Source of the DNA: Chloroflexota bacterium
Lineage (GTDB): Bacteria; Chloroflexota; Anaerolineae; UBA4142
Direction of reading: 5' to 3'
Assembly (NCBI GenBank): GCA_016208315.1
Contig: JACQYF010000060.1
Span: forward strand, 55,781-119,780
DNA length: 64,000 nucleotides
Positions 8,891 to 17,437 of this stretch are shown piece by piece; the stretch's first letter is position 1; the number at the start of each line of letters is the position of its first letter. Position numbers and translations under genes: made by a program. Below the pieces are notes generated by a model, which ran no database searches, was not told the origin of the DNA, and saw only the letters and a list, made by a program, of their open reading frames with translations.

Positions 8891-10348
8891 ATGGCAAACG
8901 AATCTTCGGCAATCGTCCAGCGCCTTTGGAACTATTGCAACGTCCTACGTGATGATGGCGTCAGTTACGGCGATTACGTCGAACAGTTGACGTATCTGCT
9001 GTTCCTCAAAATGGCGGACGAGCAAACCAAACCGCCGTTCAACAAGCCGTCCAGCATTCCGTCAGACCTGGATTGGTCAAGTCTGCTCGCGCAAGACGGA
9101 GACGCGCTCGAAGTGCATTACCGCCATATCCTCGAATCGCTTGGCAAGCAAAGCGGAATGCTCGGCGTCATCTTCCGCAAGTCGCAGAACAAAATCCAAG
9201 ACCCTGCCAAACTGCGACGCCTGATCGAACTCATCAACGGCGAAGTGTGGATGGGCTTGGATATTGATGTCAAAGGGGATATTTACGAAGGACTGCTTCA
9301 GAAGAACGCTGAAGACATCAAGAGCGGCGCGGGTCAATACTTTACGCCGCGTCCGCTGATTCAGGCAATGGTCGAGTGTCTGCGTCCCGAACCAGGCAAG
9401 ACCTTTGGCGACCCCGCGAGCGGCACGGGCGGCTTTTTCCTCGTCGCGCACGATTACATCTCGCATCGCCACGCGCTCGACAAGGAGCAAAAGCAATTCC
9501 TGAAATTCAGCACCTTCAAGGGCTGGGAGATCGTGGACAGCGCGGCGCGGCTGTGCGTGATGAACCTGTACCTGCACGGCATCGGCGGCGAGGCAAGCCC
9601 GATTGTCGTCGGGGATTCGCTCGCGTCCGACCCAGGCGACCGATTCGATTACATCGGGACGAATCCACCGTTCGGCAAAAAGAGCAGCATCACGATTGTG
9701 AACGGCGAAGGCAAAGCCGACCGCGAATCCATCACCTACGAGCGGCAGGATTTCTGGGCGACGACTTCAAACAAGCAACTCAATTTTCTCCAGCACGTCA
9801 AGACGCTCTTGAAGATCAACGGGCACGCCGCGTTAGTCGTTCCCGATAACGTGCTCTTTGAAGGCGGCGCGGGCGAGACCGTGCGGCGCAAGTTGCTGGC
9901 GGAATGCGACGTGCATACGCTGTTGCGCTTGCCAACGGGCATCTTTTACGCGCAAGGCGTCAAAGCCAACGTCCTGTTCTTCGACCGCAAACCCGCGAGC
10001 GAAACGCCCTGGACGCAGAAACTCTGGATTTACGATCTGCGGACGAACACGCACTTTACTCTCAAGACGAACACGCTCAAGTACGATGACCTGAAAGATT
10101 TCGTCGCGTGCTACCATCCCGACAACCGCTTTGAGCGCCAAGAGACGGATCGCTTCCGCGCGTTCGATTACGGCGACCTCGTCCAGCGCGACAAAGCATC
10201 GCCCGACATTTTCTGGCTGAAAGACGAATCGCTTGAAGATTCGGAAAACCTGCCCAATCCCGATGTATTGGCGCAAGACATCGCGGAGAACCTGCAAGCG
10301 GCGCTGGAGCAGTTCAACAGCATATACCAGGCGGTGGAGTCGGACTAG
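8891..10348 (+). CDS. hsdM: Type I restriction-modification DNA methyltransferase subunit M
   Basis: A 485-residue N6-adenine methyltransferase, normal length for HsdM. The N-terminal helical domain (residues ~1-140) is followed by the GQYFTPR segment (148-154), SAM-binding motif I DPASGTGGF (174-182) and catalytic motif IV NPPF (258-261). With HsdS it methylates the target and protects the host; with HsdR it forms the restriction complex. No damage is seen in this gene. The usual hsdM-hsdS adjacency is broken: a RAYT and two REP clusters lie between, leaving a 244-nt gap upstream with no good promoter recognised. Confidence 0.96.
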   Translation: MANESSAIVQRLWNYCNVLRDDGVSYGDYVEQLTYLLFLKMADEQTKPPFNKPSSIPSDLDWSSLLAQDGDALEVHYRHILESLGKQSGMLGVIFRKSQNKIQDPAKLRRLIELINGEVWMGLDIDVKGDIYEGLLQKNAEDIKSGAGQYFTPRPLIQAMVECLRPEPGKTFGDPASGTGGFFLVAHDYISHRHALDKEQKQFLKFSTFKGWEIVDSAARLCVMNLYLHGIGGEASPIVVGDSLASDPGDRFDYIGTNPPFGKKSSITIVNGEGKADRESITYERQDFWATTSNKQLNFLQHVKTLLKINGHAALVVPDNVLFEGGAGETVRRKLLAECDVHTLLRLPTGIFYAQGVKANVLFFDRKPASETPWTQKLWIYDLRTNTHFTLKTNTLKYDDLKDFVACYHPDNRFERQETDRFRAFDYGDLVQRDKASPDIFWLKDESLEDSENLPNPDVLAQDIAENLQAALEQFNSIYQAVESD

Positions 10349-10374
10349 TCTGATGGCGGCCTTGCGTCCGCGCG

Positions 10375-10404
10375 TTGACAATTCCGAGTAGCATGTGTTA
10401 TCAT
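10375..10404 (+). promoter_or_regulatory. Predicted promoter of the first beta-helix gene
   Basis: TTGACA (10375-10380), 18-bp spacer and TATCAT (10399-10404). The promoter in front of the paralogous gene (11997-12025) has the same TTGACA and a similar GTGTTA segment before the -10 box. Confidence 0.6.
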
Positions 10405-10426
10405 CCGGCCATGCTCTTCACGACGG

Positions 10427-11902
10427 ATGCCAATGACACGGGATGACGCGCCGTTTGCGATTATTGCCATTGAGATCGTAGCCATCGGCGTTTTGGTCTT
10501 GGGTTCGCTGGGATTGTTGATTTGGCAGGTCGTTCGTCCGCCGATTATTCCGCGCTTGGCGTTCTTCGCCGCGACGAGCACGATGGCCCGCACCGCGACG
10601 AGTGTGCCTCTCACTGCAACGCCAACCTTGCCGCCGGCAACCGCTACGGCCACGCCTACCGCGACGGCAACGCCCGATCCCCGAAAGTTGATCTCAGAAT
10701 GTGGGACCATTGACGCGCCTGGCCTTTACCAGCTCAGCGTCAATTTGGCGATCGCGACCACGGGCGCTTGCATCCGGATTCGCTCCAGCCGCGTGACGCT
10801 CGATTGCGCCCAACACTCGTTGCAAGGCACCGCGTACAACGGGACCGGCATCGCGATCCAGAAATTCGGGCTGCTCAACGATCAAATCCCCTCCGACGTG
10901 CTCGTTACTGGCTGCCGCATTTCCAAATTTAAGTACGGCATCTACGTCGAGAGCGGCAAGAATCTGGTGATCCGCAACAACGACAGCTCGGACAATTACG
11001 ACGATGTCGAGCGCGGGTCGCGGTACGGCATCTTTCTCGGCATGACCGAAGGCGGCGGCATTCGCTTGAACTATGCCGCGGACTCGCAAGTCTTGAACAA
11101 CACCACGCGCCGTCAAGCCATCGGCATTGACGTGCGCGATTCGGCCCGCGTCGTCGTCTCCGGTAATGTCTCGTCCGACAATTCGGCGTGGGGCATCAAC
11201 CTCATGCGGACGCAGCAGAGCGAGGTCTCGAACAACACGACTGCGGACAATGTGCGGCAGTGCAAATGGGGCGAAGGCGACATCGGTTTCGGCTGCGATG
11301 CGGGCGGCATTGTCCTGCAAGACGGCTCGAGCAACAACGTGATCGCGCGCAACCGGGTGACGGGCCGGAATGGCAACGGCATCTTTATCAAGGCCCACGC
11401 CTATCCGTGCGGCAACGACAATTCGATCGTCGGCAATACCGTCACGGGCGCGCTCTACAATTCGGTGGAATTGGGCTTTTGCGCGGGCAACAAGATCAAC
11501 GATAATACGTTTCGGGATGGGCTGGATGCGATTTGGCTCGGCTTTGCCCACCACACCGAGATCAAGAACAATACCATCGTCAACATGAAGAATCACGGCA
11601 TCGTCTCGTCGAACAGCCACGACAATGTGATTTCCGGCAACCGGATCGTCGAGAGCAACGTCGGCATCTATTTCTACTCGGAGAATTACGACCGCAACTT
11701 CTTTTCGTGGCTGCCCCCCGGCGACTATCGTTCGCACACCAACTGTTTGTGCGGCAATATCTTCCAATCGAACGCAATCGCGATCCAATTGAAAGATTCG
11801 ACCAACAACCAAGTCACGGATAACGATTTCCGCGGCAATGCGCGCGGTCTCTTGCTGCAGGGCAATACGCGCGACAACAACGTGCAGGGAAACGCCAACT
11901 AG
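10427..11902 (+). CDS. Membrane-anchored right-handed beta-helix (NosD-like) surface protein
   Basis: A 491-residue protein. An N-terminal membrane anchor (residues ~8-36) is followed by a Thr/Pro/Ala-rich linker (~45-87) and a long right-handed parallel beta-helix built of N-N-rich rungs (NNTTADN, SNNVIARN, GNGIFIKAH, NNQVTDNDF). Cys residues (for example SECGTID, GACIRI, CNCLCGN region) are placed as in the paralogue and may form disulfides. Such helices bind or process carbohydrates, or act as structural surface proteins; no catalytic residues can be assigned. ATG at 10427 or 10433. The next gene is a paralogue with near-identical stretches such as NGIFIKAH and LPPGDYRSH, so this is a tandem duplication. 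Confidence 0.82.
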   Translation: MPMTRDDAPFAIIAIEIVAIGVLVLGSLGLLIWQVVRPPIIPRLAFFAATSTMARTATSVPLTATPTLPPATATATPTATATPDPRKLISECGTIDAPGLYQLSVNLAIATTGACIRIRSSRVTLDCAQHSLQGTAYNGTGIAIQKFGLLNDQIPSDVLVTGCRISKFKYGIYVESGKNLVIRNNDSSDNYDDVERGSRYGIFLGMTEGGGIRLNYAADSQVLNNTTRRQAIGIDVRDSARVVVSGNVSSDNSAWGINLMRTQQSEVSNNTTADNVRQCKWGEGDIGFGCDAGGIVLQDGSSNNVIARNRVTGRNGNGIFIKAHAYPCGNDNSIVGNTVTGALYNSVELGFCAGNKINDNTFRDGLDAIWLGFAHHTEIKNNTIVNMKNHGIVSSNSHDNVISGNRIVESNVGIYFYSENYDRNFFSWLPPGDYRSHTNCLCGNIFQSNAIAIQLKDSTNNQVTDNDFRGNARGLLLQGNTRDNNVQGNAN

Positions 11903-11995
11903 TCGCAGGTCTCAAGTCGCAGGTCACAGGTCGCAGGTCACAGGCCAGTTCGTAACTTGCGGCTTGTGACCTGCGACTTGAGACTTGCGACTTGC
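11903..11995. repeat. Short CAAGTCGCAGGT-type repeats arranged as an inverted repeat
   Basis: The gap between the two beta-helix genes is almost filled by direct copies of AAGTCGCAGGTC/ACAGGTCGCAGGT on the left and inverted copies (GACCTGCGACTTGAGACTTG) on the right, able to form a long hairpin. The same unit occurs in frame inside the YfhO gene at 17592-17640. Confidence 0.8.
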
Positions 11996-11996
11996 T

Positions 11997-12025
11997 TTGA
12001 CAGCGCGCGCGCCCTGTGTTAGAAT
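11997..12025 (+). promoter_or_regulatory. Predicted promoter of the second beta-helix gene
   Basis: TTGACA (11997-12002), 17-bp spacer and TAGAAT (12020-12025): nearly consensus. It starts right at the edge of the inverted-repeat cluster. Confidence 0.65.
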
Positions 12026-12058
12026 CCGAGCCATGCTGCTTGCGCCGGTCCACGCTTG

Positions 12059-13795
12059 ATGCGAAACAAAGGTCTCTCCGTTCTCATTATCGTCGAAACC
12101 ACCATCCTCGGCCTCGTGGCGATGGCGATCTTTGGCTTTCTCATGGATCAGTACGACCGGGCGCGCGCGATGGCCGAAGAGCAGAGTGTAGCGGCTCAAC
12201 CGACCGAAGTTGTCGTGGCCGTATTGATGGTCACGCCGACCGCGACCAGTACGCCCACCTACGCCGAGCCGGCCACGCCCATGGCGACGCCGACGCGCTC
12301 CGTAACTCCCTCGTCCACCCGGACAGCTTCGCGTCCGGCGACACAAACCCGTACCCGCGTGCCATCGGCGACACCCCTTGCGGTGGTCCCTAGCGCGCCG
12401 TCTAGTTCGCCGACGCGCACGTCGCCTGCTCCGCCGACCTCACCCCCGGCCGCGGTCCTCTTGCCAACGCCGGCAGTGCCGCCCACACCGCGTCCGACAC
12501 GCACTCCGGTCCAAGCCAGTTTTACGACGCTCGCGGGCTGCGATACGATTGACGAGCCGGGCAACTATCGCCTGGGCAGCGACCTCACGGCGAATGGCGA
12601 TTGCATCAAGATTCAGACCAGTTACGCCATCTTTGACTGCGAAGGCCATGCCATTCGCGGCACCAACTTTGGCGGATCGGGCATTGCGGTCCGCAAGTAC
12701 GGGCTGCTCGCCAGCAAAGTTCCGGCGTATATCGAAATCCGCAATTGTCGCGTTTTCAATTTCAAATACGGTATCTTTGTCGAGAGCGGCAAGAACCTGG
12801 TCATTCACGATAACAACAGTTCTAACAATTATGACGATACCGACCCCGCGACGCGCTATGGCATTTTTCTGGGCATGACCGATGGCGGCGGGATTCGGTT
12901 GAACAACACGACCGATTCCTACGTGTTTGGCAACACGACGGTTCACCAAGCGATCGGGATTGACGTGCGCAACTCGAGCAACGTCGCGGTACGCGCCAAC
13001 ACGTCCTCGGACAACTCGGCTTGGGGAATCAATTTCATCGCGACCCAGCACAGCGAGGCCTCGAGCAATGTGACGGCGGACAATATTCGCAAGTGCGTCT
13101 GGGGCGCGGGGACGGTGGGTTTTGGCTGCGACGCGGGCGGGATCGTGATTCAGGGCGGCTCGAGCAATAATCTGATCGCGAACAATACGGTCAGCGGGCG
13201 GAATGGGAACGGCATCTTTATCAAAGCGCACAGCCAGCCGTGTGGACACAACAACACGATAACCGGAAACACGATCACCTCGGTCCTTTACAACGCGGTC
13301 GAACTGGGCTTTTGCACGGGCAATCGAATCAACGGCAACCTGATTCGGGATGGTTTGGACGGCATCTGGCTCGGGTTCGCACACGATACCGAGATCAAGA
13401 ACAACACGATCAGCAACATGCGTAACCACGGGATCATTTCGTCCAACAGCTACAACAACGTCGTTTCGGGCAATCTCGTCGTCAATAGCAACGAAGGCAT
13501 TTATTTCTTGACTGAGGACTATGACCGCGAATTTTTCGCGTGGCTGCCGCCCGGCGACTATCGCTCCCACGATAATTGCCTTTGTGGGAATACGCTTCAG
13601 AACAACAGCACCGTCGGCATTCGTCTCAAAGACTCGACCAACAACCAAGTGACCAACAACACGTTTCAGGGCAACGGGCGGACGGTGATCGTGCAGGGCA
13701 ATGGTGACGGCAATAACATGCAGGGGAACGTGGGCTGGTCGCCGCCGGCGGCTCTGGATCGGAGCATCGCGGGGCTGTTTCTGAGCTGGCGCTAG
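12059..13795 (+). CDS. Membrane-anchored beta-helix surface protein, paralogue
   Basis: About 578 residues with the same plan as its upstream neighbour: N-terminal membrane helix (residues ~7-27), a longer Thr/Pro/Ser/Ala linker (~50-155) and a right-handed beta-helix. The helix begins at CDTIDEPGNYRLGSDL, matching CGTIDAPGLYQLSVNL in the paralogue, and continues with YGIFLGMTDGGGIRLNN and the shared CDAGGIV, NGIFIKAH and LPPGDYRSH stretches. A TTG precedes the ATG at 12059; the ATG is preferred. The function is not known; a cell-surface structural or glycan-binding role is likely. It has its own promoter. Confidence 0.82.
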   Translation: MRNKGLSVLIIVETTILGLVAMAIFGFLMDQYDRARAMAEEQSVAAQPTEVVVAVLMVTPTATSTPTYAEPATPMATPTRSVTPSSTRTASRPATQTRTRVPSATPLAVVPSAPSSSPTRTSPAPPTSPPAAVLLPTPAVPPTPRPTRTPVQASFTTLAGCDTIDEPGNYRLGSDLTANGDCIKIQTSYAIFDCEGHAIRGTNFGGSGIAVRKYGLLASKVPAYIEIRNCRVFNFKYGIFVESGKNLVIHDNNSSNNYDDTDPATRYGIFLGMTDGGGIRLNNTTDSYVFGNTTVHQAIGIDVRNSSNVAVRANTSSDNSAWGINFIATQHSEASSNVTADNIRKCVWGAGTVGFGCDAGGIVIQGGSSNNLIANNTVSGRNGNGIFIKAHSQPCGHNNTITGNTITSVLYNAVELGFCTGNRINGNLIRDGLDGIWLGFAHDTEIKNNTISNMRNHGIISSNSYNNVVSGNLVVNSNEGIYFLTEDYDREFFAWLPPGDYRSHDNCLCGNTLQNNSTVGIRLKDSTNNQVTNNTFQGNGRTVIVQGNGDGNNMQGNVGWSPPAALDRSIAGLFLSWR

Positions 13796-13898
13796 AGCGG
13801 GTTACGGTCGCGTAGGGTGTTTTCCCGGCCAAAAGTAGGGCAAGTCCCCATTGACTAGGCGCTCAGTTCGTGTAAATATGGAAACGTTCGTGGCGCAT

Positions 13899-13927
13899 TT
13901 GACATTTCATACATGCGATGGTATTAT
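13899..13927 (+). promoter_or_regulatory. Strong predicted promoter of rpsU-RRM
   Basis: TTGACA (13899-13904), 17 bp, TATTAT (13922-13927). It leaves a leader of about 100 nt before the rpsU GTG. The remaining intergenic DNA (13796-13898) shows only GTAGGG-type repeat scraps. Confidence 0.7.
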
Positions 13928-14034
13928 AGCGCCCGTAGCATCACAGGTCTGGATGCATTACCGCCAAGCCGCGTGGGCTTGGCGTTTCTCTTGTTAGCAG
14001 GCAAAATATCATACCACTAGAAAGGGAATGAGCC

Positions 14035-14238
14035 GTGACAGTCAGATTGCGCGATGGAGAGTCGTTTGATAGTTTGTTGCGCCGATTCAACAAGGAAGTC
14101 ATGGACGGCGGTGTTCTGAAAGACCTGCGCCGCCGCCGTTGGTTCGTCCCCAAGGGCGAACAGCGCCGAATGGACGAGCGCAAGGGGCGGCGCCGCGCTC
14201 GCATTCAGCGTTTGCGTGAGAACCAAGGAGAAGACTAG
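14035..14238 (+). CDS. rpsU: 30S ribosomal protein bS21
   Basis: A 67-residue basic protein with the bS21 pattern: an N-terminal RLRDGESFDSLLRRFNKEV helix region, then GVLKDLRRRRWFVPKGEQRR and an Arg-rich tail. bS21 sits on the 30S platform near the anti-Shine-Dalgarno helix. The start is GTG at 14035 with an AAAGGG ribosome site. It is followed 81 bp later by an RRM protein on the same strand; rpsU/RRM adjacency is also known in cyanobacteria. Confidence 0.93.
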   Translation: MTVRLRDGESFDSLLRRFNKEVMDGGVLKDLRRRRWFVPKGEQRRMDERKGRRRARIQRLRENQGED

Positions 14239-14319
14239 AGACCCGATTCCAGCGCGAGTGGCGCGCGTCCTTCAGCGGAACATTTCAAGGTTCGCTCCAT
14301 TTATCAGGAGATTGATTCG

Positions 14320-14658
14320 ATGAGCACGAGATTGTTTGTTGGCAACCTGTCGTATCAGACGACAGAAGAGGATTTGCGCCAACTCTTCGCCGGCGTCGCT
14401 AACGTCGCTTCGGTGACGGTAGTGACCGAGCGCGATTCGGGTCGCTCGAAAGGGTTCGCTTTCGTCGAAATGGCGTCGCCGGAAGACGCCCAGAAAGCTA
14501 TTGGCGAATTGAACGGGCAGAGTTTGCACGACCGCACCATTCGCGTGGATCTGGCGCGGCCGCGCGAGGACCGCGGCGGCGGCGGCGGTGGCGGTGGTTT
14601 CCGCGGCGGACGCGGCGGCGGCGACCGGCCCCGCGAACCGCGGCGCGAACGGTACTAG
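14320..14658 (+). CDS. RRM-domain glycine-rich RNA-binding protein
   Basis: A 112-residue protein with a single RNA-recognition motif: RNP2 LFVGNL (residues 5-10) and RNP1 KGFAFVEM (~44-51), with the aromatic positions that stack on RNA bases. A Gly/Arg-rich tail (RGGGGGGGGFRGGRGGGDR) follows, as in cyanobacterial and plant glycine-rich RNA-binding proteins associated with cold response. Likely an RNA chaperone co-transcribed with rpsU from the 13899 promoter, ending at the hairpin at 14690. Confidence 0.93.
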   Translation: MSTRLFVGNLSYQTTEEDLRQLFAGVANVASVTVVTERDSGRSKGFAFVEMASPEDAQKAIGELNGQSLHDRTIRVDLARPREDRGGGGGGGGFRGGRGGGDRPREPRRERY

Positions 14659-14689
14659 ACGCCTCGAGACTGTATAGTGCATGAAAGAA

Positions 14690-14722
14690 AACGCCCTCCC
14701 CATCGCGGGGAGGGCGTTGTTT
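14690..14722. terminator. Bidirectional terminator between the RRM and flippase genes
   Basis: A 12-bp perfect stem (AACGCCCTCCCC) with a 5-nt loop, T-rich on both sides. It lies between convergent genes ending at 14658 (+) and 14726 (-). Confidence 0.8.
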
Positions 14723-14725
14723 ATC

Positions 14726-17437
14726 CTACGTTTTTTTCCGCAACCGGCGCAGCAGCGCGCGCTCGTCTTCCCCCAGCGCGCCCAGCGCGATGAGTAACAC
14801 CCCGTAGACCAGCCCCGCGATCGGCACGGCAACCACCACACCCGCGCGCTCGACCAGCCACCAGAGCGCAAGTCCCATCAGACCCGCGGCGAGCGCAGGC
14901 CGCCATGTAATGGACCAGAACGGAATCGAGGCGAGATTTTTCCGCACGCTGTAGTAGAACGGAATCAGCAACACGATTTCCGAGAGAATCGTGACCAGCG
15001 CGGCGCCGACGTAGCTCAGCGGTCCGATGGCGATCAGGTTGGCGACGATATTGAATACCACGCCCACGACGAACGCCTTGGTGAGAAAACGCTGTTGGCC
15101 CAGCGCGATCAAAACGTAATGCGTCACGCTGTTGATGAAACTAAACGGCAGGAACCAGATGAGCGCTTGGAGCGCGATCGCCGAATGCGGCAAATACGCG
15201 TCGCCGCCGAAAATCTGGATCAGCTCGCGCGAGACGAAAATCGTGCCGACCGTGAGCGGCAGCGAAACCCACAGCAAGATTTTGAGCGAGAGCGTGTATG
15301 CGCGCAGCATCGCATCTTTCGCCGAAGAAGCCAAGCGCGAGAGCGCGGGGAAGATGGCGAGCGTAAAATTCGACGGGATGAAATTCAGCGCCTCGATGAA
15401 TTTGTACGCGGTGCTGTAATAGCCGAGCACGGTATCACCCTTGAGCGGCAAGAGGATCATTGCGTCAATGCGGAAGAACAGCGACGATAAGAGATTGTTG
15501 AGCATCAACGGATACGATTCAAAAGCCATCCAACGAATTAGCCCGCGGTCCACTTGCAGACGCGGAGCAAAGAGCGTCGCGCGGACGAGCCAGTAAAAGA
15601 CGGCGAGCGTGAAAAGATTGGTGAGGATCGAGACCGCGGCCAGCCCGACATATCCGTAGCCAAGCAGCAGCGCGATGACGCCGAGCGTGATCGAAACGAT
15701 GCGCGTCACCACGTCCACGGCGACGCGGTATTCAAACCGCTCGTAGGCATTGAACAAAAAGGCGAGGGAGGCCGAGAGCGTGCTGGGCAGGATGCCGATC
15801 AACAACAGCCCGAGCGCAAAAGCGGTATCGAGAGTCACGTTGAAAAATGACACGTAGATGGCCGCGATGATGCCGAATGGAATCAGCGACAACGCCCAGA
15901 GCACGACGCGCAGGATGAGGGAATTCGTGAGATAACGATTGGCTTGCGACCGGTCGCGCGAGACCTCGCGTGTCAGCAAGATGCCTAGGCCGAAATCCGT
16001 GATCGTGTTGGCGAAGAGCCAGATGCCCACGGCCCAGGCATACCGCCCGGTCCCGGTCGGCCCGAGCACGCGGAGCGAAAAGAGCGCGAACGCGAGGTCC
16101 ATCGCCTTCATCAGCAGTGAAGTCGCCATCGGCAGCAGCGAGTTCTTGGCGACGACCTGCACTTCGGACCCTTCGTTCACGCGATAAAAGCGCTGCCACG
16201 CGAGATAGGCAAAGCCGAGCAGAACGAGCATCGCGCCGAGGAACGAGCCGATCAGGCCCGCGCGGAACGAGACCGGGCTGTATTTGAATCGCACGAGGTG
16301 CTCGCCCGCGGGAACGTGGACGCCGCGGAAGTTATAGTCGGCTCTGTACAGCGGGGCGTCCTCGCCGTCAATCTGCGCGATCCAGCCGGGAAAGTATGAA
16401 TCGGAAAGCACGAGCCAGCCGGCGCACACTTGAGCGCTCTTGACGACGACTTCGCTGCCGGAATATTTTACAATCTCGACCGGATTGAGCGCGCACGCTG
16501 AAGCGATCTCTTGCGCGGCGATACCCGGGTCTTGCTCCAGGAGCACCTCGCGCGCGGGGTCGAATTGTTTCATCTCGGCGAGGAGCGCGGCGCGGTCGGC
16601 AATCACGCGCGCTTGCGGGACCATGAACGCGCGCGGCAGCACGCGGTCGTTTTGGTAAATCTGAATCTCTTTGTCGTAGACGAGCGTATAGCCCGCGTTC
16701 GGCAGCGGCCGCGTCGTCAGAACGTATTTGACGTTGAGCAGGTTGATGAGCGGGGAGCTGAGCGGATCGGGACTGTAGAACGGCGCGATGCGGTTGTAGA
16801 GCAACTCGTCTTGCGGCGCGAGCAAGCCCATTAGCTCCGCGTATTGTTTCGGAATGATCGAGTCATAGCCGCGAATGTCCGAGAGGCCATAGAGCATCCC
16901 GGCATTGGGGTTAAAGACCTTTTCGTCCGGCTTGTCGTAGCTCGTAATGCGGTAATACGACTGATCTTGCCTTAGGAACTCGACGGCGGGCGGCGTGAAC
17001 TGACCCAGCCGAGGGTCTGTCTTGGGATAGAACCCGATGCCGACGATAAAGAGGTCGAGCACAAGGACGCCGGTCGCCAGCGGCTGCCAGAGCGGATAGC
17101 CGCCCCAGCGCGCCGGCAGAAATATCGCGCGGCGGGCAAGCCCAACGACCGCGCCCGCGCCGATCAAAAAGATCGCAAAAAGAAGCACGTTGCGAAATTC
17201 ATACGAGAAAAACATCCGCCCACTGTCAAATGCCGCAGCCGCGAGGTCAGACGATTGCACAATGCCGTCTGCGAAAGCGAGCGCAGGCCCGCGAAACACC
17301 CAGGCGAGCGCGAGCGCGGCGAGGAGCGCGGCGCCCAACCCCCCTCCCTCTCTCCCTCTCTCCCTCTCTCCCTCTCTCCCTCTCTCCCCCTCTCCCCTTC
17401 TCCCCTTCTCGTCGTGATGCAAGCAGTTGCGCGCCAA
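14726..17437 (-). CDS. YfhO C-terminal part fused to a polysaccharide flippase
   Basis: The first ~60 codons of this 903-codon frame read through the octanucleotide tract; the recognisable protein starts at [17 protein letters not shown]. Residues ~60-430 are the second half of a YfhO-type membrane protein, including the extracytoplasmic part with SYYRITSYDKPDEKVF, YFPGWIAQIDGE and a terminal helix. Residues ~435-900 are a complete Wzx/MATE-like flippase with 12-14 helices (MKAMDLAFALFSLRVLGPTG, LNFIPSNFTLAIFPALS). The N-terminal half of YfhO is encoded by the overlapping frame 17247-18746, so the whole gene is probably one ~1390-residue fusion interrupted by a frame change at 17344-17383. 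Role: lipid-linked glycan modification and export. Confidence 0.75.
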   Translation of the reverse strand: MARNCLHHDEKGRRGEGERGREGERERGREGGGLGAALLAALALAWVFRGPALAFADGIVQSSDLAAAAFDSGRMFFSYEFRNVLLFAIFLIGAGAVVGLARRAIFLPARWGGYPLWQPLATGVLVLDLFIVGIGFYPKTDPRLGQFTPPAVEFLRQDQSYYRITSYDKPDEKVFNPNAGMLYGLSDIRGYDSIIPKQYAELMGLLAPQDELLYNRIAPFYSPDPLSSPLINLLNVKYVLTTRPLPNAGYTLVYDKEIQIYQNDRVLPRAFMVPQARVIADRAALLAEMKQFDPAREVLLEQDPGIAAQEIASACALNPVEIVKYSGSEVVVKSAQVCAGWLVLSDSYFPGWIAQIDGEDAPLYRADYNFRGVHVPAGEHLVRFKYSPVSFRAGLIGSFLGAMLVLLGFAYLAWQRFYRVNEGSEVQVVAKNSLLPMATSLLMKAMDLAFALFSLRVLGPTGTGRYAWAVGIWLFANTITDFGLGILLTREVSRDRSQANRYLTNSLILRVVLWALSLIPFGIIAAIYVSFFNVTLDTAFALGLLLIGILPSTLSASLAFLFNAYERFEYRVAVDVVTRIVSITLGVIALLLGYGYVGLAAVSILTNLFTLAVFYWLVRATLFAPRLQVDRGLIRWMAFESYPLMLNNLLSSLFFRIDAMILLPLKGDTVLGYYSTAYKFIEALNFIPSNFTLAIFPALSRLASSAKDAMLRAYTLSLKILLWVSLPLTVGTIFVSRELIQIFGGDAYLPHSAIALQALIWFLPFSFINSVTHYVLIALGQQRFLTKAFVVGVVFNIVANLIAIGPLSYVGAALVTILSEIVLLIPFYYSVRKNLASIPFWSITWRPALAAGLMGLALWWLVERAGVVVAVPIAGLVYGVLLIALGALGEDERALLRRLRKKT

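Noticed and set aside
12440..13648. 402-codon minus-strand ORF antisense to the second beta-helix gene
   Set aside because: Shadow of a GC-rich gene; composition is Arg/Val/Asp-rich without family motifs. The same holds for 10694-11812 (-).
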